Below are positions 61,428-64,000 of a stretch of 64,000 nt of DNA, one piece after another. Under the pieces are notes generated by a model. The model saw only the letters and a program-made list of their open reading frames with translations. It was not told the origin of the DNA and searched no databases. The translations under genes and the position numbers were made by a program. The stretch lies in assembly GCA_037128705.1 (NCBI GenBank), contig JBAXVX010000013.1, positions 1 through 64,000 of the forward strand. The letters run 5' to 3'. The first letter of the stretch is position 1. The number at the start of each line of letters is the position of its first letter. This DNA comes from CAIVAT01 sp037128705. GTDB lineage: Bacteria > Bacteroidota > Bacteroidia > Bacteroidales > FEN-979.

Positions 61428-64000
61428 ATGACCCTCAAAGAAACTTCCTTCCGACAAATTCAATCCCTGGTTACCAGGTTTGAAGAACAACATGACTCTT
61501 ACCGAGCTGCTGACTACAATGAAACCCTGACGCGCCGCGATTTCATTGATCCTTTCTTTAAAGCACTCGGATGGGACATCGATAATTCGCAGGGCTATGC
61601 CGAGGCCTACCGCGAGGTGATCCACGAGGATAAGCTGAATGTGGGCGGAGCTACCAAAACGCCCGATTATTCATTTAAACTGCCCGGCGGAAAACGTTTG
61701 TTTTTCGTGGAGGCCAAAAAGCCGAGTGTTGATATCAAAAACAACATTCAGCCTGCCTACCAGATCAGGCGATACGGCTGGAGTGCCAGGTTGCCTGTTT
61801 CAATCATCACCGATTTTGAGGAGTTCGCAGTGTACGACTGCACGCGAAAGCCCTCCCCCAACGACAGCGCATCGGTATCACGGGTGCGCTACCTGACCTG
61901 GAAGGATTATCTCACCGAATTTGATTTCCTGTGGGATACATTCAGCAAGGAGCGGGTGCTGAAAGGCAGTTTCGACAGGTTTGTACAGAGCGATACCGCC
62001 AAAAAAGGTACGGCCACGGTCGACAGGGAGTTTCTGCTTTCCCTCGATGAATGGCGGAAAACCCTGGCAGTGGCCATCTGTAAATCGAATGCAAACCTTG
62101 GAGATGAGGAGATCAACTTTGCCGTTCAGGCTACAATTAACCGGTTAATCTTTCTGAGAATAGCTGAAGACCGCGGCATCGAATCCTACGGAAACCTGAA
62201 ATCGGTGATCGATAAAACCGACACCTACGGGAAGTTGCTTGAACTTTTTTTCCGTGCCGACGAAAAGTACAATTCCGGGATATTCAACCTTCAGAAGGAT
62301 AATATCACCCCTTTCATGAAGGTTGATTCAAAGACCATCGGCGGGATCCTTTCCGAGCTTTATTACCCGGTGTGTCCCTATGAATTTTCTGTATTGTCGG
62401 TGGAGATTTTAGGATCGGCTTACGAACAGTTTTTAGGCAAGGTGATCCGGGTAACGGAGGGTCATCACGTGAAAATAGAGGAGAAACCCGAAGTGCGCAA
62501 AGCCGGCGGGGTCTATTACACACCGCAATACATTGTCGATTACATTGTGCAGCAAACCGTGGGAAAGAAGACCAAAGGGAAATCTCCGGCCGAAATGGCC
62601 TCCCTGCGCATCGTCGACCCGGCCTGCGGGAGCGGCAGCTTTTTGTTAGGCGCCTATGAGTATCTGCTTGATCATCACCGCTCATGGTATGCATCCCATC
62701 CCCAACCGGCGCGCGGCCGGAAGGAGCAACCCCTCACCCCCGATGGTTTCCTGACCACAGCGGAGAAAAAGCGGATCCTCATTAACCACATCTTCGGGGT
62801 GGACATCGATACCAACGCAGTGGAGGTGACCAAGCTGAGTCTCCTGCTGAAATGCCTGGAGGGCGAAACCCACGCCTCCATCCAGCAACAGTTTGCCCTT
62901 TGGAACGAACGGGTGCTACCCAGCCTCGACCACAATATCCGCAGCGGGAACAGTCTGATCGACCTCGATTTTTATGATCTGGAATTGGATTTCGGCGAAC
63001 CGAAAAAAATCAAACCCTTCAGCTGGGAAAAGAGCTTCCCCCTGGTATTCGCCCAGGGCGGCTTTGACGTGGTGATCGGGAATCCGCCCTATGTCCGGCA
63101 GGAGCTGCTGGGCGATCAGAAAAATTATTTCCGACAGAAGTACAAGGTGTATCATGGCACAGCCGACCTCTATACCTATTTCTTTGAACGCATGATGGGA
63201 TTGCTCGGCGAACAAGGGCTTTTCGGCATCATCGTCGCCAACAAATGGATGCGTGCCGCTTACGGCCAACCCCTTCGGAGGTGGCTGAAATCGCAAAACA
63301 TTAAACAAATCATCGACTTCGGCGATCTTCAGGTATTCCAGGGCGCCACCACCTATCCCTGCATCTTCATCAGCGGGAAAGGAGCGGTTGAAAGTGCCAT
63401 CGAAGTTACGGCGATGAAAACACTGACTTTTGATTCGTTGTCGGGCTATGTTGTTGAACATCATGTAAACATTGATCAGTCTTCGCTCGAAGATGCCGGC
63501 TGGAGCCTCGGATCGGAAAACGAACAGCAGTTGCTGGCAAAGATCAGATCGGCCGGAATTCCATTGGGCGATTATGTAAAGGGGAAAATCTACCGTGGTG
63601 TGTTAACCGGTCTCAACGAAGCCTTTGTGATCGATGCCGCCACCCGCAACCGGCTCATCGCCGAAGATCCCCGCAGCGCCGAGGTGATCAAACCCTTTCT
63701 GGCCGGGCGGGATATAAAGCGCTATAGGGAGCCGAGGAGTGATAAATTTCTGATCTTTTTTCCAAAGGGATTTACAGATCAACTGAGCAACGGAAAAGGT
63801 TATCCGTGGAGATGGATGCAGGTAAATTTTACCGCAGTTGCAAATTATCTCGAACCTTTTGAAGGCGCTGCCAAAAAGAGATGCGACAAAGGGGATTATT
63901 GGTGGGAGTTGAGAGCCTGTGATTATTACGAGGAATTTGAGAAGCCGAAAATCATTTATCAGGTTTTCCAGGTATCACCTTGTTTCATCTGGGATACAAA
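61428..64000 (+). CDS. Type IIG restriction-modification enzyme, partial
   Basis: An open frame of at least 857 codons without a stop runs past the window end. The nuclease domain is at the N-terminus: a PD-(D/E)XK pattern with Asp80 in TPDYS and Glu95/Lys97 in FFVEAKKP. A helical linker follows, then an N6-adenine methyltransferase with motif I DPACGSGSF (residues 397-405) and motif IV NPPY (552-555). The target-recognition part (KGKIYRGVLTGLNEAFVID from about 720) resembles TaqI-like specificity domains. One chain would both cut and methylate DNA. No separate R, M or S gene is visible. Confidence 0.9.
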   Translation, partial: MTLKETSFRQIQSLVTRFEEQHDSYRAADYNETLTRRDFIDPFFKALGWDIDNSQGYAEAYREVIHEDKLNVGGATKTPDYSFKLPGGKRLFFVEAKKPSVDIKNNIQPAYQIRRYGWSARLPVSIITDFEEFAVYDCTRKPSPNDSASVSRVRYLTWKDYLTEFDFLWDTFSKERVLKGSFDRFVQSDTAKKGTATVDREFLLSLDEWRKTLAVAICKSNANLGDEEINFAVQATINRLIFLRIAEDRGIESYGNLKSVIDKTDTYGKLLELFFRADEKYNSGIFNLQKDNITPFMKVDSKTIGGILSELYYPVCPYEFSVLSVEILGSAYEQFLGKVIRVTEGHHVKIEEKPEVRKAGGVYYTPQYIVDYIVQQTVGKKTKGKSPAEMASLRIVDPACGSGSFLLGAYEYLLDHHRSWYASHPQPARGRKEQPLTPDGFLTTAEKKRILINHIFGVDIDTNAVEVTKLSLLLKCLEGETHASIQQQFALWNERVLPSLDHNIRSGNSLIDLDFYDLELDFGEPKKIKPFSWEKSFPLVFAQGGFDVVIGNPPYVRQELLGDQKNYFRQKYKVYHGTADLYTYFFERMMGLLGEQGLFGIIVANKWMRAAYGQPLRRWLKSQNIKQIIDFGDLQVFQGATTYPCIFISGKGAVESAIEVTAMKTLTFDSLSGYVVEHHVNIDQSSLEDAGWSLGSENEQQLLAKIRSAGIPLGDYVKGKIYRGVLTGLNEAFVIDAATRNRLIAEDPRSAEVIKPFLAGRDIKRYREPRSDKFLIFFPKGFTDQLSNGKGYPWRWMQVNFTAVANYLEPFEGAAKKRCDKGDYWWELRACDYYEEFEKPKIIYQVFQVSPCFIWDT

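Overview
The window reads as the chromosome of an uncultured Bacteroidota bacterium, most likely of the Bacteroidales or a related order. The evidence is many C-terminal type IX secretion (T9SS) sorting domains, repeated TAnnTTTG promoter -7 boxes, a TolB-like protein fused to an outer-membrane barrel, LytS/LytTR and two-component-propeller regulators, and a SUMF/DUF1566/FISUMP-rich secretome. There is no rRNA, CRISPR array or complete mobile element. Two tRNAs are present: Arg-CCG at 495-568 (-) and Ser-GGA at 44214-44301 (+).

Region 1 (1-20.9 kb) is mostly housekeeping. It holds a truncated anti-sigma-like gene abutting a likely IS end, class II aldolase (fba), a usp-SPOR-usp operon, ruvB, queG, ubiX, a PhoB/PhoR-type pair, a polyprenyl synthase, a radical SAM protein, a small repeat protein, B12-dependent ribonucleotide reductase (nrdJ), a YhbP-like flavin-fold protein, a TolB-propeller/barrel protein, an MBL hydrolase, a GT9 glycosyltransferase and TatD. 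Several + strand spacers carry tandem heptamer arrays that start in or just after the upstream stop codon.

Region 2 (20.9-42.9 kb) is a secreted-protein region, all on the minus strand. Two arylsulfotransferase-like propellers, two metallophosphoesterases and a DUF1566/SUMF protein, all T9SS cargo, form a cluster. Then come two proteins built from carbohydrate-binding-like repeats, one with five 170-residue units at an exact 510-bp DNA period. Upstream lies a probable five-gene regulatory operon: an LTxxQ-like lipoprotein, a small secreted protein, a LytS kinase, a LytTR regulator and a propeller-LuxR regulator. Direct and inverted repeats between that operon and the repeat proteins are candidate operators.

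Region 3 (43-46.5 kb) has asparaginase, tRNA-Ser, a polysaccharide deacetylase and a GT87-type membrane glycosyltransferase. Region 4 (46.5-54.6 kb) is a coherent molybdenum-sulfur island: mobB-like, TauE/SafE and ModE-like genes on the minus strand, then a polysulfide/thiosulfate reductase-like psrABC, two half-size YeeE/YedE transporters, a rhodanese-like protein without the catalytic cysteine but with a C-terminal SGGC tail, and mobA. The reductase could move electrons between the quinone pool and sulfur compounds, YeeE proteins could move thiosulfate-type sulfur, and the Mob proteins would make its bis-MGD cofactor.

Region 5 (54.6-64 kb) holds a FISUMP lipoprotein, DUF302, OsmC, a T9SS protein with one CxxCH haem motif, a frameshifted PAS gene, a GH27 alpha-galactosidase-like enzyme, an acyl-ACP thioesterase and a type IIG restriction-modification gene that runs off the window.
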